NCBI RefSeq assembly: GCF_019976755.1
Contig: NZ_AP023441.1
Span: 4,585,501-4,649,500, forward strand
Direction of reading: 5' to 3'
DNA length: 64,000 nucleotides
Source: Nostoc sp. MS1
Lineage (GTDB): Bacteria > Cyanobacteriota > Cyanobacteriia > Cyanobacteriales > Nostocaceae
Positions 8,089 through 16,912 of the stretch are shown here, piece by piece. Position numbers and translations under genes: made by a program. The notes beneath the pieces are model-generated. The model made no database searches. It was not told the DNA's origin and was given only the letters and a program-made list of their open reading frames with translations. The stretch's first letter is position 1. Each line of letters starts with the position of its first letter.

Positions 8089-10629
8089 CTACCGACTCAC
8101 CCCACCCACAACTGGTCTAACATCAGAAAATGGATCTGCGCCGCCATTCCAATTAAAGTCACTAATGCGGATGCTTAATGCACCGAGTCCTAGTACTGGG
8201 TTGTAGCGTAGCGTCAGACCGTAGGTGCGTCGGCTATATTCAAGCAGGTAGTCGGTGCTGCTTTCTTCCCCAGTATCTAAGTTAATTGATGTTTGAAAGC
8301 CTATACGCAAAGGGCCGTAAATTTGTTGTGAAATACCAGCACTTAATACTTGGGTATCTACGTAGCGGTCGAATAAAAAGGGTGAAAGTCCACTGGTAAG
8401 AGCTTGAGAGTAACTAACATTAAAAGCGGTATAGTCTAGGAAGGGGCGGGAAAAGTGACCAAACTGACCGACTAAACCAACTGTACCAGTAAGGCTGCTT
8501 TGGTTATCGCCACTGGTGTAGTAACTGGAAGTACCAGTAACACCTGCAAACGCCTGTAAGTAGGGAACTACAGGTGTGGGTGTGTATCTCAAACCTTGTG
8601 TGGCGGTGGGTGGTAGTGGTTTACCTTGCCACAGTAAGAAGCCCCTACTCAGGGCGGCGCTACCTTGGAAACGACCGAGGGAAACTCGATCATTGGAGCG
8701 AATTGGGTCTAGCAAGTCTTGGCGGTCGGTATTGGCGTTAATATATTGTGCGCCTGCTTGATAGCTGAGATTAATGCCACTATTTCCTAGAGGAATGTTT
8801 GGGGAAATAAGTACACCACCCAAACTGCTTTGGACTGTTTGATAGCCAAGGGTTCCGTTGTAGAGACGATCGCGGTAGCTATATTCCCAGTTAATTATAT
8901 GCGGATTGCGATCGGCTAAAGCTTGGCGTAAACGCAAACTTGCTTTTAGGTTATCCTCTACATCGTCAAAATTAAAACTAGTGAGGTCTGCTTTACCTTG
9001 CAGCACTGAACGAGAACTCAACACAGAATTTAATCTACCCCTGACACCGAATAATGCTGATACATCATCACCCCCTTCTATGGCTCTCTGGACATAAAAC
9101 TGGGGTGTAATCTGCAAATTAGTACTGTCTGTTCTAATGGGTGTAAAACTGCGCTCAATATAAAAGCCACCCCGTTTATCATCGTCGAAGCCAGGGGAGA
9201 CAATAAACGGTGAAGTATCCCGTTCTCTGCGATCAATTGTCTGCTGATTTACGGGAATAGGTAAAGTCAAGCCTTGGTCAAATACTAAGCGCTGTCTTTG
9301 TGTGGTTACGCGATCAACTAAGGGTGCTTCCCGCACTGAAGTGACTGTATCTGCCCGTAATTCCAGTTCTGGAGGAGAAAATGGATCATTTGTGAGGCGA
9401 ACATTTCGGGCTTGCCAACCACGGGGGTAGAAATTAATTTCTCTAGCTTCAAACCTGACACGCTTCACCTCACCCCCACTTTTTGGGGGAGGAAGATTAC
9501 TCGCACCGCTTGTACCTCCCACTGTAACATTAATGCCACCAGGACTACTGACGTTACCAAGTGGTTGGTTGGCACGAATGTTATCGCTTGGCAGTTGCTG
9601 TGGTACACCACCGGCTGTCACATCACTAGGTAAGAAAGCAAAATCTTGCGAGGCCGTGGGTATATTTATCTCGCCCCTACCGTTTTCTAATACCCCATTG
9701 TCTTGGACTAAATTATAGGTAAAGCGTTGTCCGCGTAATATTTGGTCGCCCCTAGTTAAGACTACATTCCCATCCCCAGCCGCAATCAAATTATTCAAGT
9801 TTACTTGCACGCGATCGGCATCAAGTATCGCCCCATCAAATCGCACTATGACATTACCTTCAGCAGTGATGATGCGTCTTTGCTCATCATAATCTTGTCT
9901 ATCTGAAGTCACTTCGACAATTCGAGGTTGGGTTGGCGGTGTATTGTTGGGTGTAGGTTGTGATTGAGTTGGTATTTGTAACTGTGCCTGTGCAGTAACA
10001 GATGATGGTTTAATTGTTACTGAAAACTTCTCTGCTGAGTTACGTGACCTAAACTCAATCAGATTTTGAGTTTTTTGATTAGTAGTTACCTTGTCACTAC
10101 TCGATACAGAAGAGATGTTAATGTTAATGCCAGCTTGTTGTAGAGTAACTTTGTCTTTCTGCTCTTGCTGAGTTGCAACTGGGATAGTTGATGTTTTTTG
10201 AGAGTCTAAATTTTCGGTATCTGTCACCGCCGTCGGGAAAACTTGAGGATTAGTGTTTGTTTCGTTCTCAATTGATAATCCTACTGCCTGGGGTTTTCCT
10301 AAATTAACAGCGCTACTAGAAGCATTAATAGGAGAAAATTCTGACGTAAAAGTTTCTGGTGTACTAGGCTTAGTTAAAACAGGAGTAGCAATTAAATTAT
10401 CTGTCTTATCACTAATAGAATTTGCTAACTGCGAAGAATCTTCTGTTTTCTCTACAGTCGAGTCTGGAAACTGCTTCTGCGCCAATTTAATACCTTGCTT
10501 TTTTTGGCTGGGGATATCAATCTCGCCAAAAGAAGGAAGTTGACTGTCACTAGTAGATGGGGCGGAATTTGCAGGTTGTAGGGGTTCAACAAGGGGAGGC
10601 GGTGCAGGCGGCAGAACTGGATGAAGCAT
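8089..10629 (-). CDS. OstA/LptD-like outer-membrane protein (DUF3769)
   Basis: This 846-residue cyanobacterial protein resembles the LPS-transport outer-membrane component. The first 230 residues are Pro/Ser/Thr/Gln-rich and of low complexity. Residues about 240-330 form an OstA/LptA-like beta-jellyroll (YDEQRRIITAEGNVIVRFDG, ADRVQVNLNN, LRGQRFTYNL). The last 370 residues show alternating beta-strand patterns expected of a barrel. It would accept lipopolysaccharide from the periplasm and insert it in the outer membrane. No signal peptide is visible at MLHPVLPPAPPPLVEP, and an in-frame stop lies only seven codons upstream, so the N-terminus is either a real family feature or missing an export signal. 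psbI lies 270 bases upstream on the same strand. Family assignment is good; LptD function is inferred. Confidence 0.75.
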   Translation of the reverse strand: MLHPVLPPAPPPLVEPLQPANSAPSTSDSQLPSFGEIDIPSQKKQGIKLAQKQFPDSTVEKTEDSSQLANSISDKTDNLIATPVLTKPSTPETFTSEFSPINASSSAVNLGKPQAVGLSIENETNTNPQVFPTAVTDTENLDSQKTSTIPVATQQEQKDKVTLQQAGININISSVSSSDKVTTNQKTQNLIEFRSRNSAEKFSVTIKPSSVTAQAQLQIPTQSQPTPNNTPPTQPRIVEVTSDRQDYDEQRRIITAEGNVIVRFDGAILDADRVQVNLNNLIAAGDGNVVLTRGDQILRGQRFTYNLVQDNGVLENGRGEINIPTASQDFAFLPSDVTAGGVPQQLPSDNIRANQPLGNVSSPGGINVTVGGTSGASNLPPPKSGGEVKRVRFEAREINFYPRGWQARNVRLTNDPFSPPELELRADTVTSVREAPLVDRVTTQRQRLVFDQGLTLPIPVNQQTIDRRERDTSPFIVSPGFDDDKRGGFYIERSFTPIRTDSTNLQITPQFYVQRAIEGGDDVSALFGVRGRLNSVLSSRSVLQGKADLTSFNFDDVEDNLKASLRLRQALADRNPHIINWEYSYRDRLYNGTLGYQTVQSSLGGVLISPNIPLGNSGINLSYQAGAQYINANTDRQDLLDPIRSNDRVSLGRFQGSAALSRGFLLWQGKPLPPTATQGLRYTPTPVVPYLQAFAGVTGTSSYYTSGDNQSSLTGTVGLVGQFGHFSRPFLDYTAFNVSYSQALTSGLSPFLFDRYVDTQVLSAGISQQIYGPLRIGFQTSINLDTGEESSTDYLLEYSRRTYGLTLRYNPVLGLGALSIRISDFNWNGGADPFSDVRPVVGGVSR

Positions 10630-10802
10630 ATTTCGGACACAATCAACCTAACAAATAGCCAATTAATAGCCGGAATGAATCCACCTTTGCTTGAGTAATC
10701 TCCCTGAAGGGAGACACTACACTGCAAAATCAGTTATCAGTTAGTACACCAATTGCTGGTTGACGATAGTGGTGGTTGTCAATCTTCCACTATACGCCTG
10801 AT

Positions 10803-10832
10803 AACCGTTGACTGTTGACTGTTGACTGATTT
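10803..10832. repeat. GTTGACT heptamer repeat (STRR)
   Basis: Tandem GTTGACT units sit between psbI and the OstA-like gene. They are related to repeat tracts found at 8015-8036, 28590-28600, 52850-52880 and elsewhere in the window. Confidence 0.6.
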
Positions 10833-10899
10833 TACAAGTAGTGCTTTTGGAATTTGGTGTTTTCTGGCTTCCGGCAGTCACAGATAAATTGTCTGGCTT

Positions 10900-11016
10900 T
10901 TACTCTAAATCCCGACGACCGGGGTTACGAGCTGGGTCATTAGACAAAAATCCGAAGACAAAGATCGCCAAAAAGAAAGCAACAACAATATAAACAGCGA
11001 TTTTTAAAGTGAGCAT
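10900..11016 (-). CDS. psbI: Photosystem II reaction-centre protein I
   Basis: This 38-residue gene encodes the PsbI subunit. It reads MLTLKIAVYIVVAFFLAIF, then VFGFLSNDPARNPGRRDLE, which is the canonical PsbI: one transmembrane helix (about 4-24) and the conserved C-terminal tail with N/GDPxRNPGRxDLE. PsbI is a low-mass membrane subunit next to D1 and CP43, needed for stable photosystem II assembly. The ATG at 11016 has GGAG (complement of 11026-11029) nine bases upstream. It precedes the OstA-like gene on the same strand at about 270 bases, so co-transcription is possible but not evident. Confidence 0.95.
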   Translation of the reverse strand: MLTLKIAVYIVVAFFLAIFVFGFLSNDPARNPGRRDLE

Positions 11017-11332
11017 CTGCGATATCTCCAAAGGGTAGAGCTTCGTTCTCAGTATCTGCCATGCAGAAAAGGTAGCTTCTTTATATTACCTGTATCTAGT
11101 TCTTTTTTGAGAGGGCTATAGCAGTGTTTGAGACTATCTTATTGTCAACTTCGTCAGCTTTAGCTGTGAGATAGTTGGGTTTCCTCACTAATGCTCATTT
11201 TTTGACAAATCTTGTAGATGACCCTGACCCAATTGTTGTTGACCAGTTCATTCTGTGACGTTTTTTTTCAGGCAGAAGTTTCCAGAAATTAGCATTAGTT
11301 ATAGTTCACTGCTTCCTTGTCTCCCCCAGCCC
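11017..11332. other. Intergenic region upstream of psbI
   Basis: These 316 bases hold the psbI promoter and leader and the end of the acyltransferase gene. No other open frame, strong hairpin or RNA gene was recognised. Confidence 0.5.
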
Positions 11333-12127
11333 CTAATCCCCAGATGCGACTAAACTTTGAGCAATACGGCTTTTGATGACTCGTGCAGGTGTACCTACAG
11401 CTACAGAGAATGGCGGAATATCTTTAGTAACTACTGCGCCTGCACCAATGACACTGCCTTTACCGATAGTCACGCCATCTACTACTGTCACTCCATGTCC
11501 TAACCAACAATCATCTTCAATCACAATGCCTTTGCAAGTTACACCTTGATATTTAATTGGCAACGTAGGATCTATAAAAATGTGATTGTTTGCATATATA
11601 CCTGAATGAGCCGCAATCATACAACGCTTACCAATTCTGATATCCCCAGGCCCAGTAATACAAACATTGGTTGCGATGAAGGTTTCCTCATCAATGTGAA
11701 TACGAGTATTTTCCAAACAACCTATATCAACATTGCGCTCAATCACTACTCCATCTGCTAAATAGATTTTATTATTTGGATGTCCTTTGGCATCTAAACG
11801 AACATCCTTAAATAGATATACACCATCGCTAATTTCAATATTACAAGCGTTGACAAATTCAACTCCATGTTGGATATATACTGAGTTACCTAAGTGTGCA
11901 AAAATTGTTTTATATATAAAATTTCTTAACTTTGCCCCTAGTAATAGTGCGGGAATATTGCCAAACACGGTAATTAGGGCAAGTTCTTGAAATCTCTGAA
12001 TTTTTGCAGAATATCTCTGATTATTCATAATTAAACTATCTGATGAATGGTATGACAACTTTTGCTGACGCTTTGAAGATGTATCGTGTATTTTGTAGTG
12101 CCAATCATCCTGATATTTATCCAGCAT
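11333..12127 (-). CDS. Hexapeptide-repeat O-acyltransferase (WbbJ/CysE-like)
   Basis: This 264-residue protein has a C-terminal left-handed beta-helix of the maltose/galactoside acetyltransferase class. Isoleucine-patch repeats run from about residue 85 to 240, ending in IGAGAVVTKDIPPFSVAVGTPARVI, the standard signature of this group. The presumed active-site His lies in AAHSGIYANNHIF. Such enzymes acetylate sugars of polysaccharide or lipopolysaccharide. An alternative ATG at 12028 (residue 34) would remove a polar N-terminal extension; neither start has an evident ribosome site. Substrate unknown, and the neighbours give no hint. Confidence 0.78.
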   Translation of the reverse strand: MLDKYQDDWHYKIHDTSSKRQQKLSYHSSDSLIMNNQRYSAKIQRFQELALITVFGNIPALLLGAKLRNFIYKTIFAHLGNSVYIQHGVEFVNACNIEISDGVYLFKDVRLDAKGHPNNKIYLADGVVIERNVDIGCLENTRIHIDEETFIATNVCITGPGDIRIGKRCMIAAHSGIYANNHIFIDPTLPIKYQGVTCKGIVIEDDCWLGHGVTVVDGVTIGKGSVIGAGAVVTKDIPPFSVAVGTPARVIKSRIAQSLVASGD

Positions 12128-13267
12128 TAAGTTTCATGGGTATTGATATATAAAAATACTCATGTTTCTGGATATATTTAAAAATCTTTTCGAGTTGGAA
12201 TTTAGGTTAATCGCATCTGTAATACTTCAGGCAAATGACAAAATTAATATGCAGTTTCTCTGCATGACAATTTTGTTAGCTATGTTTTAGTAAAGATACC
12301 TCTTAATAGGAATCACCTATCAATTTTGGCAAGGTATCATTTCCACTGAGTTAGCTAATACAGAAGCTCTGAAGTAATTGCAGCGTCTAACCTGAGACTA
12401 TTTAATTTTGAATTTGGGTGCTGAAGATAGACAAATGTAACTATTGTGAGCTAATAGCAACAGCTCACAGTATTACTGTTTAGTCTGGTATACGCTTGAT
12501 AGCGAATTATTTTTAAACAACCAAATTTAACAAGCTTCTATCAACAAAACTACATCTTGTACAGGCTAATCCCCATCGCATCAAAGAATTTGCCTCTACA
12601 CAAATAAAAGTGTAATTTATGTTGAGTGATACTTGGTATTTTCCATTCAATACAACCAAGTTATGGTGGAGTATCTCCAACTTCAGCCATTACATTAAAA
12701 TTTACCATTGGTGCAAACAAGTAAGCACTTCCTCGATTGCTATGGCGACTTTCCGACAATGAATTTTTAGAGTATGCTGCTCTCATCATGTTGCACACTG
12801 ATGATTTACGAACCAACCCAATCATGCTTATAGTCACATGAAGGTAATTTGACATTAATTGCTCACCAGCATAACACATTTTATTTTTCGTATCTCAGTC
12901 TTGAGAAGTAGTTTATTTAATATTGTTGATAGCGGATAAATGTAATGTGTAATCAACAACAAAAATAATATTTTATGCAAATAATTTTATACATTTATAA
13001 ATGAATTGTCACCCAGTATTACTTTTAGTATAAGTGTTTCATTGATGACGCGATCGCTCCTATACTCTCAACAAAAAATCAAGCGTCTACTTTTTAACTA
13101 AATAAATCAATATATTATTTTTTCAAGGTTTTCTAGGCTACTTCAGGAACATCAAACCCAACCCTATTAGATCCTCAGAATAATTTCTGTAGCTATCACT
13201 GCTAACTATTTTCAACAGATATCTGTTGACTGGTAAAATATACTCACCAAATTATGAGTATATTGTC
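12128..13267. other. 1.1-kb intergenic region, no gene recognised
   Basis: The stretch is AT-rich, with scattered stops in all frames. One 72-codon minus-strand frame (12661-12879) lacks a ribosome site and resembles nothing I know. The promoter of the following small gene is presumably within the last 150 bases. Confidence 0.5.
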
Positions 13268-13573
13268 ATGACTGCTGAAGGTAATGTAGTAAATTCTGAA
13301 ACTAAAGGTGCTGATGCTATTGATGAAGCGATCGCTCAAGGCATCGATTTTGATGGTACACCGATTCCCCCTGCAAAGCTAGAACTTTATACCAAAGTCA
13401 TGGCATTGGAAGCCAATAGACAGCGTAGTGGTGTATCTAATACTATGCGATCGCGCATTGTGCGGATTGGCGCAAAACACATCCCTCAACCAGAACTCGA
13501 TAAATTACTAGAGGAAGCAGGCTTCGCACCCCTGAAAGAAAAAGAGATTGCCTTTTTCTACGGCGGTAAATAA
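13268..13573 (+). CDS. Conserved hypothetical small protein
   Basis: This gene encodes 101 residues starting at ATG 13268 (MTAEGNVV). A TTG at 13226 would add 14 residues but is not supported. The protein is soluble, mostly helical and mixed-charge, with no Cys pairs, membrane segment or motif I recognise. A Met-Arg-rich middle (VSNTMRSRIVRIGAKHI) is followed by PQPELDKLLEEAGFAPL. Codon use and HIP1 content (two GCGATCGC or related sites inside) look native. A compact hairpin follows the stop, then a DUF2887 gene 58 bases later. Function unknown. Confidence 0.65.
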   Translation: MTAEGNVVNSETKGADAIDEAIAQGIDFDGTPIPPAKLELYTKVMALEANRQRSGVSNTMRSRIVRIGAKHIPQPELDKLLEEAGFAPLKEKEIAFFYGGK

Positions 13574-13578
13574 TTTTG

Positions 13579-13599
13579 TGCGTAGGCCTAGCCTACGCA
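13579..13599. terminator. Hairpin between two small genes
   Basis: A perfect 9-base inverted repeat, TGCGTAGGC and its complement, surrounds a 3-base loop, six bases after the upstream stop codon. There is no T-run behind it, so it may act as a partial terminator or an mRNA end-protecting hairpin. Confidence 0.5.
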
Positions 13600-13631
13600 T
13601 CAATTGAGCTATATTCTACTAATAATCCTTC

Positions 13632-14495
13632 ATGCGTCGGGATTCAATTTTTTATAAACTATTCCAACAATCTCCTGCTTTATTATTTGAACTTTTAGCA
13701 GATCCTCCAGCAAACGCGGGTGGATACAAATTTGACTCGGTAGCTGTCAAGGAACCGAAATTTGAAATTGATGGGGTATTTTTACCACCAGACAATGAAA
13801 GTCCGGGTACTGTGTATTTCTGTGAGGTGCAGTTTCAGAAAGACGAAAAGCTCTATGAGAGAGTATTTGCGGAATCTTCACTCTATTTCTACCGCAACCG
13901 TGACAGATTTAGCGATTGGCAAGCTGTAATCATTTATCCATCACGTAGTATTGAACAAGGTAATATTTACCCGCATCAAACGCTACTCAACGGCAACCAA
14001 GTACATCGGATATATTTGGATGAGTTGGGTGACATTCGCGCCTTACCCTTGTGGGTGGCGGTGATGGTTTTAGCTACTTTAGAAGAAGAACAAGCACCCT
14101 CACAAGCTCGGTATTTATTAGCCAGAGCTAGTCAAGAAGCTTCTTTACCAGAACGTCGTGCGATAATTGAAATCATCACGACAATCATAAGTTATCGATT
14201 TGAGCAACTGAGTCGAGCGGAGGTGGAGTCAATGTTGGACATCACACTTAAGGAAACGAGAATTTATCGAGAAATTAAAGAGGAAGGAAGAGAGGAAGGA
14301 AGAGAGGAAGGAAGAGAGGCAACAGCTAATTTTATTATTCGACTGTTGACTAAGCGGTTGGGAGAACTGCCCCAAGATGTCCGTTCTTCGGTGGCGGGTT
14401 TGCCATTGTCAAGGCTGGAGGAATTGGGTGAAGCATTGCTGGATTTTACCAGTTTGGCTGAGTTACAGGCTTGGTTGCAAGCGCGAATTAATTAA
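13632..14495 (+). CDS. DUF2887 / Rpn-type PD-(D/E)XK nuclease-like protein
   Basis: This 287-residue protein belongs to the Rpn/DUF2887 group of putative transposase-like nucleases common in cyanobacteria. The N-terminal region has the family opening DSIFYKLFQQSPALLFELL and a PD-(D/E)XK-like core: Asp47 in EIDGVFLPP, then Glu65 and Gln67 in YFCEVQFQK. The middle (about 140-205) is helical. The C-terminal part has an EEGR repeat encoded by three exact copies of a 12-base unit, then a helical domain ending LEELGEALLDFTSLAELQAWL. Related proteins have DNA endonuclease activity and are implicated in recombination; activity here is inferred. It is free-standing with no transposon ends visible. Confidence 0.8.
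   Translation: MRRDSIFYKLFQQSPALLFELLADPPANAGGYKFDSVAVKEPKFEIDGVFLPPDNESPGTVYFCEVQFQKDEKLYERVFAESSLYFYRNRDRFSDWQAVIIYPSRSIEQGNIYPHQTLLNGNQVHRIYLDELGDIRALPLWVAVMVLATLEEEQAPSQARYLLARASQEASLPERRAIIEIITTIISYRFEQLSRAEVESMLDITLKETRIYREIKEEGREEGREEGREATANFIIRLLTKRLGELPQDVRSSVAGLPLSRLEELGEALLDFTSLAELQAWLQARIN
14280..14315 (+). repeat. In-frame 12-base tandem repeat, 3 copies
   Basis: GAGGAAGGAAGA is repeated three times exactly and encodes Glu-Glu-Gly-Arg each time, inside the DUF2887 gene. The copy number could vary without breaking the frame. Confidence 0.9.
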
Positions 14496-14535
14496 CCTAC
14501 TGTCTGTGACCAGAGTAGGCGATCGCCTATAATAT

Positions 14536-15948
14536 CTACAAAGTCCTGACAGTTAAAACCTGTGGTGGTGTAGAATCTGGTGGATAAATTACATCTACCT
14601 GCAAATTACGCTTAGTAGATGGTGGCATGACAAACTGTACCAACGGTTCTAACACCTGTCCTGTTCTATGCCATAGATGCACGTAACGAATTTTTTCTTT
14701 TCCTTGGTCATCAAAGTAACGTAGTCTAACTGTACCCCGGAAAAAGGGAAAGTCTAGGGACGGTTTACGGAAGCGCACACCACCTTGAGAAAGCTTATCT
14801 TCCTTCAATGGAGTTTCTAAAGTTACTGTCACTTTTTGAGTTTGGTTAGTATTATTTTTTAAAGGCAAACTGAGTTTATACTCCACCCCATAATTACCAT
14901 GCGCTTCATATGCCGTATCAGGGTATCGTACTAGCATCTTGGCGGTTTGGTTTTGTTCTGTACCTAAACGACCACCCCGTAAGGTAACTATCGGATACGA
15001 AATACCCTTGCCAGCTTGTGGTATTGTGAGAGTGGTAGTTTTAGGGTTATCTGTGAGGGTGGCTTGCCATTGGGAACCTTGCGAAACACCAGCTACACGC
15101 CCATAAATCAAAGCCCCACCAGTAGCATTCGGTGGAGTCGGTGTTTTATCCCTTGGCCCAGCAAAGTTACCATCGTTGAGTAAAGCTTGCCATTCAGCTA
15201 TTGTAGGCGCACGGTCAGAACCATCAGCGTTTTTCTTAGCAAACATTGCTAGGCTGGCTGCATATACTTTATCGCTACTCCGCAAACGCAGAAAACTAGA
15301 GCGACCATTGATAGGCTTTTCCAAATTGCGTACAGGAATGGGATGATTGAGTACCATCCGGCTTTGTCCTGGGGGAATAACTAACTTGGCGGGAAAATCG
15401 GCTTGTCGCACACCCCGCAGCACATCAGCTACAGCCCTCGCCCCTGGCCCGGAATAGACTTTACCATCATTGTTTTCTAAATAAGGGGGTAAGGTGACAA
15501 AGGGTGCATCCTGCATCAAATAACTAGCACCTTGCAACACTTCAACTGTAACTGGTTTTTTTCCAGGGTTATTGATAATTACCCCCAGATATAAGGTTTG
15601 TAAATCTTTGGGGGTGTGGGTGTAGTGGTGGGCAAATAAATCAAACCGACCTTGAAAGGGAAAATTGAGGTGTGCTGTTGGTGTTTTTTTACCGTTTGTT
15701 GGGAAGGTAGAAAGTAAAATGCCCTCAGTTTTAATCCATTCTGGGCTATTACTGTTAAAAACGGGAATGTTATCTAACTTTCCTGGTAAAGCCCTAATTT
15801 CTCCAGGTTGAACAATAATTTGGGGTTCCGTTTTGGGTGGTGTTTGGGCTAATGCAGAATCATTTTGCTGCTGAGTACCACCAACGGTTTGAGTTAGGGT
15901 GAGTCCTAATAAAAATATAAATAAAGATGATGATAGTTGATTTGGCAT
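14536..15948 (-). CDS. DUF3370 family exported protein
   Basis: This 470-residue protein matches what I know of the cyanobacterial DUF3370 family. It starts at ATG 15948 (MPNQLSSSLFIFLLGLTL), which begins a signal peptide ending near residue 25; a GTG at 15972 would add eight residues. The mature part is rich in beta-strand and Pro/Asn. Conserved-looking stretches include LPGKLDNIPVFNSNSPEW, FPFQGRFDLFAHHYTH and SGPGARAVADVLRG. It is presumably periplasmic or outer-membrane associated. No enzymatic motif was recognised. It converges on the DUF2887 gene with 40 bases between. Confidence 0.7.
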   Translation of the reverse strand: MPNQLSSSLFIFLLGLTLTQTVGGTQQQNDSALAQTPPKTEPQIIVQPGEIRALPGKLDNIPVFNSNSPEWIKTEGILLSTFPTNGKKTPTAHLNFPFQGRFDLFAHHYTHTPKDLQTLYLGVIINNPGKKPVTVEVLQGASYLMQDAPFVTLPPYLENNDGKVYSGPGARAVADVLRGVRQADFPAKLVIPPGQSRMVLNHPIPVRNLEKPINGRSSFLRLRSSDKVYAASLAMFAKKNADGSDRAPTIAEWQALLNDGNFAGPRDKTPTPPNATGGALIYGRVAGVSQGSQWQATLTDNPKTTTLTIPQAGKGISYPIVTLRGGRLGTEQNQTAKMLVRYPDTAYEAHGNYGVEYKLSLPLKNNTNQTQKVTVTLETPLKEDKLSQGGVRFRKPSLDFPFFRGTVRLRYFDDQGKEKIRYVHLWHRTGQVLEPLVQFVMPPSTKRNLQVDVIYPPDSTPPQVLTVRTL

Positions 15949-16158
15949 GGAAAATGCAGTGTGGAAAGTCACCTATACTAACTACACCTTCAGTTATGAT
16001 GATTTCTGAGGACGATGACCTCCGGTCGGTCGTAGACCAACGCTATTTTACTCATAAAATAAATTAGCCTTAAATCATCACTATGAGAATACTCAATTCT
16101 CTACATTTATAAGTTAAATTTGAAGTTAGTTTAGGGTTTCATACCTGTAATTAGATAA

Positions 16159-16545
16159 ATGGAAATACTTATTGAGTCAACAAAAGAATTTGAGCAAGAT
16201 TTAGAAAGTTTTAACAATAAAAATAAATTTAAAATAATTAAGAAATTAAATCGATATGTAGAGTTATTATCAAAACACAAAAACTTTTTAGAAAATCAAG
16301 CTTTTAAATTAAAAGATATAAAACTCAGTGCAGATTATGAATCTTCTCTATATGCTTTGATTATTGATAAAGATATCAGATTAATAATTACTATTGACGA
16401 TGACCCAATATTTGATGCAACGGTAATTACTTTATTTAGAGTAGTCCATACTGAAGATGCGGCAAAAGCCTACGCTTCAGTAGCAGAATCTCTCTACCAA
16501 GATTTTAGTCCACAAAATCAAGAACTTGAGGTTCGCTCTAACTAA
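16159..16545 (+). CDS. Small RelE/HigB-like protein, first gene of a two-gene module
   Basis: This gene encodes 128 residues. The pattern (EILIESTKEFEQDLESF, then a charged helix, then SSLYALIIDKDIRLIITIDDDP and TVITLFRVVHTEDAAKAY) resembles the compact beta-alpha fold of RelE/HigB-type mRNA interferase toxins, but I cannot name a family. The gene is distinctly AT-rich with many AAA/TTA codons, unlike its neighbours, suggesting recent acquisition. Its stop overlaps the start of the next gene (TAATG), so the two are translationally coupled. No preceding antitoxin gene is visible. Toxin function is inference from shape and layout only. Confidence 0.6.
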   Translation: MEILIESTKEFEQDLESFNNKNKFKIIKKLNRYVELLSKHKNFLENQAFKLKDIKLSADYESSLYALIIDKDIRLIITIDDDPIFDATVITLFRVVHTEDAAKAYASVAESLYQDFSPQNQELEVRSN

Positions 16546-16877
16546 TGCCACGGATTAAACCACTTTTGGATGAACATGGTGTGATCCATGAAGCTATGGA
16601 TATCTTACCTGATCATTTAAAAATTGATTTTTTAGAAGCTTTGGCTGAACTAGAAGATAATGAGTGTCATAGAACTAGGAGTTTTCCTAAAACAAGACTT
16701 CGGAAAGTTAAAGGGATTAAGCAGGCAATTTACCGCGCTGATATTGATAAGTTATCAGGCTGGCGGATTCACCTTCAATATATAGATGGTAAGATACATT
16801 TAAAAGATATTATTGATGGTCAACGTCATGATGACGTTATTGAAGTAATTAAATCTAAAAAACATCGGTACGATTAA
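16545..16877 (+). CDS. Small ParE/RelE-like protein, second gene of the module
   Basis: This 110-residue protein begins at the ATG that overlaps the previous stop codon by one base. The C-terminal half (RKVKGIKQAIYRADIDKL, SGWRIHLQYIDGKIHLKDI, ending KSKKHRYD) resembles the last strands of RelE/ParE-type proteins, where basic and aromatic residues line the RNA-binding face. The N-terminus is acidic and helical. Either this is the toxin and the upstream product a partner, or the pair is something new. There is no membrane segment or DNA-binding motif typical of antitoxins. Confidence 0.6.
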   Translation: MPRIKPLLDEHGVIHEAMDILPDHLKIDFLEALAELEDNECHRTRSFPKTRLRKVKGIKQAIYRADIDKLSGWRIHLQYIDGKIHLKDIIDGQRHDDVIEVIKSKKHRYD

Positions 16878-16912
16878 TAATAGAAATAAATATAGTAGGG
16901 GATCGATTAATA

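Noticed and set aside
10452..10727. Overlapping frame that might supply a signal peptide to the OstA-like protein
   Set aside because: Its hydrophobic stretch is in a different frame and not followed by a cleavage site; a frameshift would be needed with no supporting evidence.
12661..12879. 72-codon minus-strand open frame in a long intergenic region
   Set aside because: No ribosome site, no domain pattern, and codon use unlike neighbours; probably chance.
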